DNA from: Sphagnum magellanicum
Lineage: Eukaryota > Streptophyta > Sphagnopsida > Sphagnales > Sphagnaceae
DNA length: 64,000 nucleotides
Reading direction: 5' to 3'
Assembly: GCA_021904315.1 (NCBI GenBank)
Contig: CM038912.1
Span: forward strand, 16,269,061-16,333,060
Under the pieces are notes generated by a model. It saw only the letters and a list, made by a program, of their open reading frames with translations, was not told the origin of the DNA and did not search any database. Positions within the stretch are counted from its first letter, which is position 1, and every line of letters begins with the position of its first letter. A program made the position numbers and the translations under genes. Positions 11,440-24,062 of the stretch are shown here, one piece after another.

Positions 11440-12715
11440 AACCCTTAGCTTGGATTGCCATAGGTTAATGATCACCCCAACAATATTGAAATTTCTCTCT
11501 ATCTAAATATGAGACTCAACAATCTCGAGAATTTAATGGGTTAAATAAATAGTGTGACAAAATTGATTTTCATGTGTCATTTAAAGGATTTTCATAATCC
11601 TTAGGGTTTATTCACAAGCAACGAAATATATGCAATTCATTTTTCAATAATGAATGAAGGGCATCATCATTGGAAACAAATTGTCCAAAAATTAAATTTT
11701 CATCAGATAATGGACCAAGTTCCAAAGGAACTATAAGGTTCAACTTTTTATAAACGTGCAAGAACATTGGCATGATTAACTACCTTGATGAAATAATTAA
11801 AAATTCCCATGCACTTTTTAATCACTCTGAAACTTTTGTGTCATGGGTCAAGCATGATTGCCATCATGTTGTACCCCTTGATAGTTAAATATGTTTCTAC
11901 AAAAGCAAGAGAAGGTTTAGAATTTCAATCACCTAGCCCAGCATGCAATGTTTCATATCTTGAAACTCTAAATCAAAAAAATCTCCCCAAATTAGATGTT
12001 GATGAAAGGTCCCAATTTCAAAAACTTGTTTTTGCACACTTTATATCAAAGTGAATTCTACAACCAAAACATCAAATAACAACCCAAATCCATTGAACTA
12101 ATTCAATATGCATTAAATTACCACAAGTAACAACACATCAATCACATTCTTGCAATGGTTCAAGTTTGACCATTACGCATTCATGCTTACAAATGGGTTG
12201 TTTGTTGTCCATAACGAATGTTGATTGTTTTCATATATTCAAGAGTTTCTTGAAACAAAATCACACAATTGGCAAACTTAATTTTCACCATGGTCTTCAA
12301 TTTCTTTGATGGGAGTTGATAATTCAAACATGTTTCCTTCCATTCCCTGCAACTTTTCCCTAATTTTTTTGTCCAAGTAATTTTTGCTTGCAGCTTTGTT
12401 TAAGGATACTTCAAATTCACATCTTGCAATCTAGGGCAAAATTTATAATCATTTGTAACATATTTGATTGTTTTGAACACAACATGGCTCTAACATGTGC
12501 TAGAAAATGAAGCCAACAAATCTAAAAGGGCACAAGAAACAATTTGTTTTAGTGTTGCAATCATGGTTCCCATATTTGTTCCTTCGTTTGTGACAAATGC
12601 AATGATTTTATCAATCAACCCAAAAGAACATAACAAGTTTTTCATTTATTCAATAGTTACACTTATACTTTCAACTATGAACAACATTACCATGACATGA
12701 CATGGTTGCCAAGAG
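11440..12715 (-). pseudogene. Decayed hAT-superfamily transposase
   Basis: Read on the minus strand, broken frames give a hAT transposase in order. Near 12650-12550 is FGLIDKIIAFVTNEGTNMGT, the 'VTDEGSN' block. Near 12300 is KLKTMVKIKFANCVILFQET, matching the 'KTPVKTRFASK' block. Near 11870 is YNMMAIMLDP in another frame. Near 11530-11440 is ESHIxIERNFNIVG, the C-terminal hAT dimerisation motif usually reading SQIETERIFS. Frames are interrupted by many stops and shifts, so the copy cannot make a protein. Small plus-strand frames here are shadows. Terminal inverted repeats and the 8-bp target duplication were not located. Confidence 0.7.
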
Positions 12716-13094
12716 GAATTGATTGATGAAATCACCAAACCAAAGGCATCATTACCATTACGTGACATTCACAAGTGAAATGTTGTTGTGCAAATAATGC
12801 ATTGAATAAATGCAAGATGAGTAAGATATGGCATTATAAAATAATGGGTAATTTTTGGAAGAAACACATTATCTAATTTTGACCTATTTTATGCCTCTTT
12901 TGTGTTGATCCTTTGCTTTTGAAGTTTCAAAAGATAATGTAGAGCTTACCTTGACGTTTCCATAATTATTTACATCAGTCAAATCGGATAAAAAATGAAA
13001 GAGATCTATAAGTTTTTAGTTGTAGGCCTATGGGTGTTGATAGGCTTGTCTTCCCATGGTGGTAACTAAATTATTTGTCCCATATTGTTTGGCT

Positions 13095-13944
13095 TCCATT
13101 TTGATAATCCAAATAATATAAGCAAATGCACTAGGATGATGTAAAAGTAAAGTAAACATGAAAATGTAATAACCCTTTGGGATGAACACACCAAAAAGAC
13201 TTAACCTTAATGGCTAAGTTAAATGAAATAAGACTTTAATTATATCTCAGGTATAGGCCTAACCTAATGCCTATGTTTAGCTTTAGCTTAGGTGCTTAAG
13301 TAAACCTTTTAACCTAAGCCTTAACTAGGGGGCCTAGGTTTAGACCTAACCCATCCCTAGGTAATTAAGTGGTTGCCTATGATTAAGCACCACATACATC
13401 TATAGGCCTAGGTTATGCCAAGTGGCATTAAACTATTGGTCCACCCCAAACCTATTAAATTACAACACATGTCGTCCCACCATTGGCCAAATGCATTGAC
13501 CATTGTAGTTGCAACATAATTAACCTTTCGACTTAATCTCTATTATGACCAATCAATGGTGGAATGTTTTGGGTGTGCCACATGTCACCACATCATTGGT
13601 TAAATTGACATAGTTGAAATATGGTCAAAATTGCAACTAAATATTTTGTTGATGTCATACACAATCAATGAATGAAGTTCATCCACTAGTCGAGGAAAGT
13701 TGACAACATCTCACAACTAGGTTGGTAAGATAGTTTGCAACTAAAATGGTTAATGATGGTTATTAATGTGGTGTTGACATGTGGCAAACACTTTCAACTA
13801 GAATGTCATTATTGACTTGTATTTGTTAATTTTTTTGGTTTGTAGTTGAGAAAAACAAATTTCAATTGCAAAAAATACTTTGCAATTATTTTTGTCACTT
13901 TCAACTATGTTTTATAGTCAAAATGTAGTTGAAAACATAGTTGC

Positions 13945-13949
<5 letters not shown>
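13095..13949. repeat. Segment related to the interior of the CACTA element at 52.4-54.8 kb
   Basis: From about 13095 this DNA resembles 52990-54130 in the same orientation. Shared features include the GCACTAG..AAAAT-type block, CCCTTTGGGATGA versus CATTTGGGATGA, the following AAGACTTAACC versus AATAGGCTTGACC region, AGGCCTA-rich motifs, CACATGTC boxes and many TTGCAACTA-type motifs. It ends at a 36-G run followed by TTCTACTACTG, whose reverse complement, CAGTAGTAGAA, resembles a CACTA-type end. No 5' end was found, so I regard it as a diverged or truncated relative. Confidence 0.5.

Positions 13950-13985
<36 letters not shown>
13950..13985 (+). repeat. Run of 36 G
   Basis: An uninterrupted G tract lies in otherwise AT-rich DNA at the right edge of the CACTA-related segment. 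Such tracts can form G-quadruplexes and are error-prone in sequencing, so the exact length is uncertain. A second G-rich tract lies at 60204-60233. Confidence 0.95.
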
Positions 13986-13987
<2 letters not shown>

Positions 13988-16396
13988 CTACTACTGTAAA
14001 TTGAACCAACAACCACACCATACCATGAAGGATGTGCAAATAGGAAATATTTTTATATTGGATTTTGATATAGTTTAACATGGATTTGTTTAATTCATTT
14101 GATTTTATTACCTATTATTTGATAATTTAATAACCTTATATTGGATTAATTAACACCCCATGCCAATATTGGCTATTTTTTAAACAAGGTCTCTTAGTGG
14201 TCAAATTAAACCTGAAAAATGTTAGTTTTTGGATTCAAAAACCCTATTTAACCCAAGCATGGGATATCAATAATATTAATGTCTATTGTATAAATTACCT
14301 TATAACCATATTAACAAAAAAAAAATCAATAGGTAAATTGAACATATTAATCATAAAATATTTTTTGTGAACACATAAGGATAAACTTTAGGACCATTCA
14401 TTCTTTTTTTAATTTGGTGGTGCAAAATGAAAATCTTGGCAAATCTAAACTATTGAAAAGTGCATTTTTCATTTGATTCAAATTCATTTCTAATGAATTC
14501 CCAAAGACCCCGCCCCCCCTCTTATTTTATTCCTTTGTTTAAAATCCCCCACTAGTAGAGGATAAAGTCTTTATACAATAGAATTAAAACATTTCCACAT
14601 GAAGTCTATTGTCAATAATGATTTTGACTACAATTTGCATATTATATATATGTAGTTTTAAAACATTATAAATATCCCATGCTTATACTAAACAAAGTTT
14701 TTTTAATATCATTTATTTTTATTTAATTAATTTGGCCATTAAAAAGCCTCACTCAATAAGGTGTAAACACCAATGTGAGGCACTCAATAATGTCGACTAT
14801 TGGAAGTTTGAATCAATAATAGGGTTTTAATTTTTACCAAGTGATTTATTACACAAATTTTTATTCACCTTCCTCTTAAATCCATTACAATGATCAATCC
14901 ATCTCCACTTCCCATTTCAAAGTTTTAAAAGGTGTGTTCAACAAAAAAAATTCCTTTGTCACCTACTAAAATCTAAGACAAATTTGTGGCAATGTGTCAA
15001 TTATGACATGTGATCCAATATAAATGGAAGACTTGGAATTGGTTTTTTTTTCATTTTCAAAATAAATATTAATTTGTGTTCATTTGCCTATTTCAAATCA
15101 CATCAAAACTTGTTACCAAGTTTGGTTGTTGTCCAACAAGAAGTGGCTTGGGATGAACAATTTAAATCATTTTTGGACATTTTATTTTTTTTCCATCCAA
15201 CACAATTATTTCATGTGGTTACTTCAAAATGACTAAAAAGAGACTATAATTGGTTTACACATAGGCAACACTAACTTTGTGGAAATCTATTTATTTATAC
15301 CCCTTAAAGAGGACATCACATTTTATTGCATGGCAAAACCTAATCACACACAAGTGGCATAATACCTACCCAATATGAGAGGGATATTATCAACATATTG
15401 TCATATGAAAATATATTTGTAATTTTTTAAAACTATTGATTTGACAAATTAAGTCATGCGTTTGCAACATCTTTTTAAATGAGGGTTCTAATTCAAAAAT
15501 GATATCAAATGTGGTTACATTTGCATGATCTATAAAAATAAGAAAAAAATCATTATTTTGTCAAAACCTTGTGATTTATTACATCCCTATCCACTACACA
15601 ATTCCATTGACAATGAACATATCCTAACATTTTGACAAGGATAAACATTATAAATAATACAAACTCCAACATGGCTTAAGCAATTGATGTCCAATTATAA
15701 AATTCTAAGACCATGGTGGATATATATATATATATATATATAGGATTTGGTGATAACAACAAGAAGGTTTTTGTGTTTGGTTGCATTTAAAAATTAACCC
15801 CAACAAAACTACTAAGACAATTATAATTAATTTTAGATTTTTTCGAACAATTATACCATTTGGGGGTTTTTTTTTTAAAAATCCCCATTTTTTACATTCC
15901 CTTTTTTTTGACCCCAACCCCACCCAACACACCAAAAAAAAATGTTCATCGGTCCAACCCCACCCAACCAACATAGAAGAAAAATGTCCATTAGTCCAAA
16001 CCCATCTAACCAACATAAAAGAAAATTATGTCAATCTAATGTCCCCACCCAAATAAACACAAAAAATCAATTAATATAATGTACAAATTAATGTCTAATT
16101 ATTGATTTGCCCTCCTTGCAAGACCTTTCCCAATTATTGATTTTAGCAATTTCAAACTTCAAACCTAAAAACCTAAAATGATAACATTTTTTTCCTAGTT
16201 ATCTTGGTAATTAATTGAATATCTTGTAAGTTGAATATTTTTTATTGATCAAATTTCACACACAACAATGTATGAAACTATCACTTACATGTCACAAAGC
16301 CACATGTGCTTGAAATATTCCATATCTATGGACAACAATTAATGTTGTTGCTTGTTGTCATGTGCTTTAAGTTTTAATGACCTAATAATAATGTTG
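13986..16396. other. AT-rich intergenic DNA, no gene seen
   Basis: No recognisable coding sequence occurs on either strand. It includes a TA microsatellite (15721-15742) and a short degenerate tandem repeat of about 43 bp around 15905-16030 (TCCAACCCCACCCAACCAAC-like units). The 91-codon plus frame across that repeat is a by-product of the repeat. Confidence 0.65.
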
Positions 16397-16401
16397 ATCA
16401 A

Positions 16402-17348
16402 TGTCGCAACTCTAGCTTTGGGCTCGTGACCAAGGCAAAGGGGTTATAAGGTTGCAGGCCAAGAGGAAGCCCGGGAGTCAAAGCAAGAGGAAGCCTGAAA
16501 GTCAAGGCAAGAAGAAGCCCGAGAGTCACATCACATACTCCCGGGAGTGCAAAAAAGTGTGAGGGAGTATGAAGGAGTGAACCCTCACACTCCTAAAGCA
16601 ACTCCCACTTTGGGAGATGGAGTCCTGGTGGACTTCCAAAATTTCAGAAAGTAATTTCAGGGGTCAAAACTTAATGGCTTGTGGCGTTGTTTATATCATT
16701 GGAAAGCTCTTGGAACTTAGATGTCTAAAATGGGTTTGCATTGATCATTTGGACATCTAAAACACAAATTATGGCCAAAAGAAGGGCTGGGAGTCAAAAA
16801 GTCGGGAATCGACCTGATTTACTTGGATGCAGGGGGCGTGCAACATACCGTTAGAAAGCTCTCGACAACAGTTACAACTTTGCTTTAGATTGCATTGCGA
16901 TCCGAGGTCTGCTCGCAAAGTTATGGGGCTCCAAAGTCGCAAGAGTCCCATTTGGTGCGATTTTGGGACTCCCATTTGGGAGTCCCGGGAGAGAAAAGCC
17001 ATTTGGATGTAAGCTTCATGGCCAGCCACTGAGTATACTATAAGGGGGAAGGTGGTCGCTTCCCCCAAGTCCGGGCCGTGATGAGTCTAGTGTGTCCATG
17101 TTGCACGTGGCTCGTCCTAACATCAAAGGTGTTCCAACTATGCACTAACCACTTTTGTGTGGGTTGTGTGCACGCCCTTGTGAGTGAGCGAAGCTTGTCA
17201 ACTCTTCCTAGTCCCATCTCGGAGCTCCAACACACCCCTCTACCCCTCAAAGTGTTGTGAGTTAGGGAACGTGCCCCGACTTCTCCATCTTCCGTTGTTT
17301 TTTACTTAGACTCACATTTGAGTCCTTCAAAGAGTTGGGAGTGCGTCA
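16402..17348 (+). mobile_element. Solo LTR, copy 1 (947 bp) with 5-bp target-site duplication
   Basis: The element begins TGTCGCAACTC and ends GGGAGTGCGTCA, so it has the canonical TG...CA LTR ends. It is flanked by perfect ATCAA direct repeats at 16397-16401 and 17349-17353. It aligns along its length with the reverse complement of 27729-28537. Conserved blocks include GGAAAGCTCTTG, TTTGGACATCT, CAAAAGAAGGGC, a TATA-like ACTATAAGGGGGAAGG near 17036 and GTCCGGGCCGTG. The sequence is much more GC-rich than its surroundings. No primer-binding site, internal region or gag-pol lies beside it, so it is a solo LTR left by recombination. Confidence 0.88.
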
Positions 17349-17353
17349 ATCAA

Positions 17354-20300
17354 TGTGTAGACCTAAACTTATTGGTGAATTTTTATGCACAACTACCTTG
17401 TTGAAATGTGTATGTTTCAAGTAATAACATTGATCTTGGTGGAATAATACTTTTGAAAATTTGAACTAAGAAGGTATGTCCAAAATGTTTATAGGCATTA
17501 CAATTTTGTATGTCGTTACAACATCTATGGTGAAACATTTGAATGGTAAAATGGAATTGTCTTGGTTAATCCCCATTATCATGTTCAACAGTCACACATG
17601 TGGTTCTTTCACTATGTAATATGAGCAATGTTTTTACATCTTCAGTGTTTTTCAAAATCTTAAACAATGTTGGTATCTAGTATTGATGTAAATTGTTATA
17701 TCCCGATCTCATTACAACCTTAAAAAAATTTATTGTGCAAAAATTTTAAACGTTTTCTTGATAAAGTTTGCACATTATTTAGTTTGAGTTTAGAGGGGTG
17801 GGTGTGTGATGGGCCATTCAAAACAGACACAATAATCAAAGTTCAAGTCAATAAATAACCTCTAGTTAGTAGTGGTTGTAATGTGACCAACCAACCACTT
17901 CAAATAACCAAAAAAAAAATGCATGTTAACAAAGAATGACACATCATGTAATGTTATGTAGCAAGGGCCTTCCATAATGGCATTGTCATATTTTCTTTGG
18001 ACTGGCCCTTTACACAATGGGAATGATATTTAATAAATCATTATAATGGCCAATGGATGGAGTTGGATTGAAAATGGTATATATATTGGATAAATATTTA
18101 AAAACGAGGAGGAGATATCCGTTAATCAAAATTTAAAAAGACTATTTGACATCATGCTTGAAGAAAATGATCCAAATCACCAAGTTGTTATAATGAACTT
18201 GATGAAGTACTATAAAGTTCATGTTATTTCCAAGTTAATGTTCAAACATTTTATCTATTAATGAAAATTAACCTTCTTTTTTGGGAATACTATGAAACTT
18301 TTAATCTAGTAACTAAGTCATTAAGGCTTATGGGTGAAACCACACCACGGAGGTCACTTTGGGCACTTTCATGACATGTATGTAATGTATATTGTGTTAC
18401 ATTTAATTTTGGGTTTAATTTTTAATGTTTGGGTTTCATTTTTAATGTTTGGGTTTGATATTTTGATTTTTTCAAAGTTAATGATATATAATATTATTTG
18501 AAAAATAATTAAATATTAAATTCAAGGAATAATGGGTTTATTTATGGTATACGTAGTATAATATAACTTATTTTTATTTTTGGATTACATTAGGTTTGGG
18601 TTTATTTTTGGCCCCCATGTAATGTGCTTTCACCTTTATGGCCACTTTATAAGACCTCAACAGGTGTATGAGACAAGTTGCATGTATGATTGACTAACTT
18701 AGCTATAATGTCGGTCATTAGATCAACCGGTCATCTAAAGAGTGAGAGCTTAATTCTTTTGTGTTTTCAATGCAAACCTAGTAGCTAAATCATTATCATT
18801 AGATTTGTTAAATAATATCGACCTTGGAATTAAAATAATTTAATACTATTGATAGTGAAAACATCTTCACAAACATTTATTGGCAAATGTTAGTTCATTA
18901 TTCTACTTATTTGTGTGCTAGTAGGAATGAGGTATCTCACAATATGATGTTTATGCTTGATAGTGAACCTTGGGAAATTGTGTGATTACTGCAAATATCA
19001 AAGAGAAAAAAATTAGAAACACCTAAACAAGCATGTTTCATCATAACTTTGCAAGAGGTATTCAATAATTATTAAAATATTTTATTTAAACATCATTGGT
19101 GTATGTTCATATATGAATTTAATTTGGGTGCCATTTGGTTAAAGAAGATAAATTCTTTTGCAATAAAAGGTGAAGATTTGAGAAAAAATACTTCATTAAA
19201 TACATGAAAATTTTAATTGGTTAACAATTGGTTATTTTAAGGTGTCACTAGGAAGATGTCAATAAATTCAAGTTCAACCAATTCACCTTAAATTAATAAG
19301 CTACAAGCTTTGGATGATTTGTTGAATAATTGTAAGTTTGAGAATCTGAAAAGGAATTTGAAAGGCAATTAAAATACAATTATGGGCATATTTGAACAAC
19401 AATTAGGGGGCCAATTATATGTCAAAAATAATTATCTATGTTGAATGTTTCATAAGAGTGGGAATTTGGAAAGGCTTACAAAATTAGTGTGTTGGGCATA
19501 CAATACTTATTTAATTACTAAATGACCAATGTTAGTAGAATATGGAACATAATGTATGGCAAGCATTAATGGCTTGGGCATAATGTTCATGTGCATTAAC
19601 ATTATTGTAATCTAGCACCTACATCAACCAATGCCCCAAGAAAATCCTTACATGCAAGTGTTGAGATGTTTAAGGGTATGATTCAAACCAAAAGCTACAT
19701 GCACAAACAAGGGATAATAGCCAAAGGTTGTAACTCATTCATGGCATGTGCTTATGTGATAGAATTTGGATGTAAAAGATGCAAATAAATTGCAACTTAC
19801 TATTGTATCGAATAAATACATAAAGTTGGAAATAACATTGCCAACCTTTCATTGGGCAACATTAGATCTAAAGACCACAAAACTAGCTATAAGTAACTAG
19901 ACTATAGTTGTAAACCCAAATGCATCATTAGTTGGACCATAGTTATTGGTGCTTATGTGGCAAAATTTGGACGCAAAAGATGCAAATAATTTGTAATTTA
20001 TTATTGTATTAAGCCAATACATAAGGTTGGAAATAACATTGCCAACCTCTTACTAAGTGGCATTGAACTAGAACTAGGTTTAAAACAAAATTTACATAGA
20101 AACATGAAAATTTGACTTAAGACCACAAAACTACCTACAAGTGGCTGAATTGTAGTTGTAAACCCAAATGCATTGTTGGTTAGACCATAGTTATTAGAAT
20201 TTCAACATTTATCAAATAGTGATATGTTAGAATATGTTCATAGAAGGCCTCAACTAATCACTCTCAACTCAATCTAAATTAAGTAGTTTAACACATTAGT

Positions 20301-22840
20301 TTAAATAGGCCTCCACCATAGGGTACTTAACGCATAAACAATTCCAAATGGCCATGTGCCAACCTTTGAAAAAACACTTGCATTTCATCCACTTTTTCCA
20401 AATTGGAAAATCTAAACCTAATGTGCATCTCAAATCCAAATGACAATTGCATGTGAGAGATTGCACCCACCTCAATATACCACATGTTTCACATCAACAT
20501 TATTTTGTTATGCACAAATGTCCATGCTAGTTTAAATCTTCCAACACCTATTCAACATGGGGTAAAGCACACCGCAACCATGTTTCTCTTACTAAGTTGG
20601 AGCTTGTATTTATGCACAAGTAAAATGGGGCTACCAATAAGAACAAACATATTGCATAGGTTAAATGGGGCTGCCAATAGGAGCAAGAATGTTAAGGCCT
20701 CTATTGAATTTTGATGCACAAAATTGAATATTGTACAAAGACAATATAAAGTTTTGCAAGATATCGCATTTGGGTTTACCTCTAGACAACCTTACAATTG
20801 GGTGGGAAATTTCCCTTGTTGTATACAAATTGAACAACATAGTTAGGTCGTTCTTTATTGTGAGGTGAACACAAGAGTGGTACATTGAGTTACATTGAGA
20901 AGAAATAGCGGGACGACTTGTTGCATGATTGGTCTAACAATAGGGTTTTTGCAACTTGTGGCCAAAAACCATGGTGGGAATTAGAACAATGTGTCCATGG
21001 GCGTTGATAAATTTTGGACATTGTTTGAAGATGACCACCACCTACCATGGCCATCACCTAGATATATAGTTGCTAACACCTTATAACTTGGTTGCCAATG
21101 TTCCACATGACCACCAAATCACTACAAACAATAGGTTGAACACTTGAAATTTCAAGTAAGCTAATGGAATGTGGTTGTTGTTTTTAGTGCATAAAACCAA
21201 CTAACATTTTGTTCTTTGGTTGGACGTTCTATGTGGTGCAAGTTTAATATGTGGTTTAAAGCTAAGGTTTCCTTTGCTTGTGATAATATATGACAACATT
21301 TTTTAGCAATTTGTATAGATTTTTGGACAAATAAGATGAATTTATTGGTTTAACATATTTATAAATTTACAAAAACCACAAACCCCCACAATTTAAGGTT
21401 AAGTTCACTTGATGGATGGATGATTCAAGGATGCTAGGTTGTTTCACCATTTGTTTTAAAGCCCTCTTTAGACTTATCCCTTAAACATGTTCATGGATTG
21501 GATGGGTTTTATAGGCCGATGGTTAAATGTCAATGTCAACTCATTGATAGCTAGAGGTCACTATTTGTGTGTTGATGCAAAGAGTTTGAAATGATTCTCC
21601 AAGCAACATGCACGTATTCGATGGTGCTAAACAATGGTGTTGTGTACTAGTGTGAATATGACCTTGTTAAAGTTACTAACATTGCTAAAAACAATGTAAT
21701 CTTGAAATCCTTAAACTTTCCTATTGATCTCCCTTAGTAAGTTTCGAGCCATATAAACTTTTGTTTATTTGGTTTTCTTTTTGTTCTTACTTGATAAGAC
21801 TACAAGTTTTCATGTTTTCTTGTGTTCTTGAGTGTGCCAACTTGCTTAAAATGATTACATGCAAGGCCTTTATTCACCTAGTCTATTTGCACATATGGTT
21901 CATATATATATTCAAGTCATGTTATTTTTGTGCATTAAACTAGCTCTTTGAATATGTTATTATGTCTTTGTGAAGTTTTGTAATTTGCACGGTGCACAAA
22001 ATTTCAAAAATAAAATAAAATGATAACAAAGGAGATCTTGGGCACGAATGTCTATAGACAAAACCCACGTTGTAGTTTGCTATGCAACAAGCCATCACTT
22101 GAGTCCACCAAGGAGGTTTCATCATCTAAAATTGGTGAAATGCAATAAACTAGTTCAAGCTTAAAGTTTAACATAGGCAAAGAGCCACATTCATCAAAAT
22201 ACGAAGACATTAACGACTTTGAATAAAGTAAGAAACATCCATGACAAGGCCAAGTTGTGTGAAGAAAGAAAAAGGTACACCTTTGAATTTGATTTACCTT
22301 ATTTGGAATTAATCGATGTGCCTTGATCATGATATTGCACACTCGATATTTGGAATATTATTCATTCCATTATTCTATTGATGTGCAAGGTTGTGTCAAG
22401 GTAAGCACAATGTTGTAAGTTTTTGCACATATTTCCCATGTACAATTTATTCCCAATGCATCAATCCTTGGGTGATAGTCCTTTTTGTATTAATCTTGAT
22501 GCATCAATCCTTGGGTGATAGTCACTTTTGTATTAGACCCAATGTATTAGTCCCTTAGACAGAGCCCAATACATTTGGCTAATAGAATTATACATGAGTT
22601 GAAATGTTTAACTATGATCCATTGTTTTCATTGAAATCCACGTTTAGTTTGAGTTGTTGCACCCATCACAAGGGTTGAATTTTTGAACCAAAGATGATGT
22701 ATATATGGATTGGTTTTTTAATTCAAAGATTATAAGGCCACTAATGTATTTTTGTTTCAAATTTGTGCATTTGGGCATGTAATTAATGTAAATAATACAT
22801 ATCCTTGTAGAAATCTAGTGAACTTACCAAGCCTTGGAAT
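17354..22840. other. Intergenic DNA, no gene; two local duplications
   Basis: No open frame carries a recognised motif. A diverged tandem duplication of about 200-230 bp lies at 19747-20190: both halves contain GATGCAAATAA, GGAAATAACATTGCCAACC, AGACCACAAAACTA and TTGTAAACCCAAATGCAT. A shorter duplication at about 22455-22545 repeats GCATCAATCCTTGGGTGATA with a period near 53 bp. The rest is unassigned AT-rich sequence. Confidence 0.6.
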
Positions 22841-24062
22841 TTGAAAAAATTATCCTTGAAGAAAAACATGACAAAGGCAATTGGTAGCCACATTTCACAG
22901 TTAAATGATATTGATCACATGTGGAATGTCGCCTTGGATAATTATGAAGATGAAGGAAATGATGGACAAAAGTCCTTGGTTGGTGATGAAAGTGACCATA
23001 AGCGGTGGCTATTTCCATATACGCTTAAGAAATTAGGTGTTTCAAAACCCAATATAATCCTTACTTTTTTTTTCTGGAACAACTATAATGTTTCAAGGGC
23101 TATATTTGACTTGGGTGTTATGCTTGAATTTGTCACAAATGCTAGGATGCATGGTTAGATACCAATCAATTTAATAAAAAAAACATTGTTTAATAATTTG
23201 GGTGCCATGTGCAATAGAGTTCAAAGGGTTATAAATGGATCACCAAACTTCAACATGGGATAATGGAATGCAATGCAGTAGGTGCAAACTTTGAGTGCCT
23301 TGCAAACCCTTGGCTCATTAAAGGTTTACAACATGGGATAGCAAGGTTCCTTGCCAAATTCCATTGGTGTGAATATGGAGCAACATGGACAAGGGCACTA
23401 TGTTCTAATGTGTCCAAGTTAATGGGAGTTGTGGGCACACAAGCAACTGCCCAGCCACCAATGCACAATAGGTGGTAAGTTCCATTGCAACATTAATTGG
23501 GGAGGAAGTCATGATTATTGGTATGTCAAAGAAATATAATGTTAATATGCAATGCAAAGCATGAAAGGAAATAATAGCCAATACACACAAGCAAGTTATC
23601 ATGCGATTCAAGTTAATGGACAAAGCCATTTTTTGTGACTTGTGATTTGACTAGGAAACTTAAAACCCCTCGTTGGCTTATATGGGTGAATATGCTATGT
23701 GGTTATGATAGTTGTTTGGATCCAAGTGTAAACAACATCAATGCACAACCTCATGCATTGATGAATGAAGTGAAAACCATGTTTGAAAAAAATTGGGAGT
23801 ATCTTGGTTATGATTTATCCTACTAAAAGTTCAAAGCACAAGTGAACGTCTATTTGAAAATTAAATAGATGAAATGCACAAAAACTTTTCAATGATGAAG
23901 GTGAGCCAAGGCCTAATGACTATATAGAAAAGAATTGGGAAAACATGAAACACCTTATTACTTTTGAGTCAAAACAAGGTGAAGTAGTTATAGATCATGG
24001 AATGCAAACATTGGTCTCCACCCCAAGCCACTCTGGTTGTGGTAGAAATGTGGGAGGTAAAG
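22841..24062 (+). pseudogene. Probable decayed hAT-like transposase, second family
   Basis: Broken plus-strand frames give coding-like text. At 22841-23155 is a 105-codon open stretch including LPYTLKKLGVSKP-like sequence. Near 23635-23826 is HALMNEVKTMFEKNWEYLGY followed, after a stop, by FKAQVNVYLK. Near 24000-24060 is MQTLVSTPSHSGCGRNVGG, which resembles the hAT C-terminal signature 'LSQ..SSSGCERNWS'. The segment is interrupted by many stops and frameshifts. Only the last motif is family-specific, so the assignment is tentative. The signature differs from the relic at 11.4-12.7 kb, suggesting a separate hAT lineage. Confidence 0.42.

Noticed and set aside
13950-13985. Assembly gap filler
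   Set aside because: It is a real base run of G, not N; the length may be imprecise, but there is no evidence of a gap.
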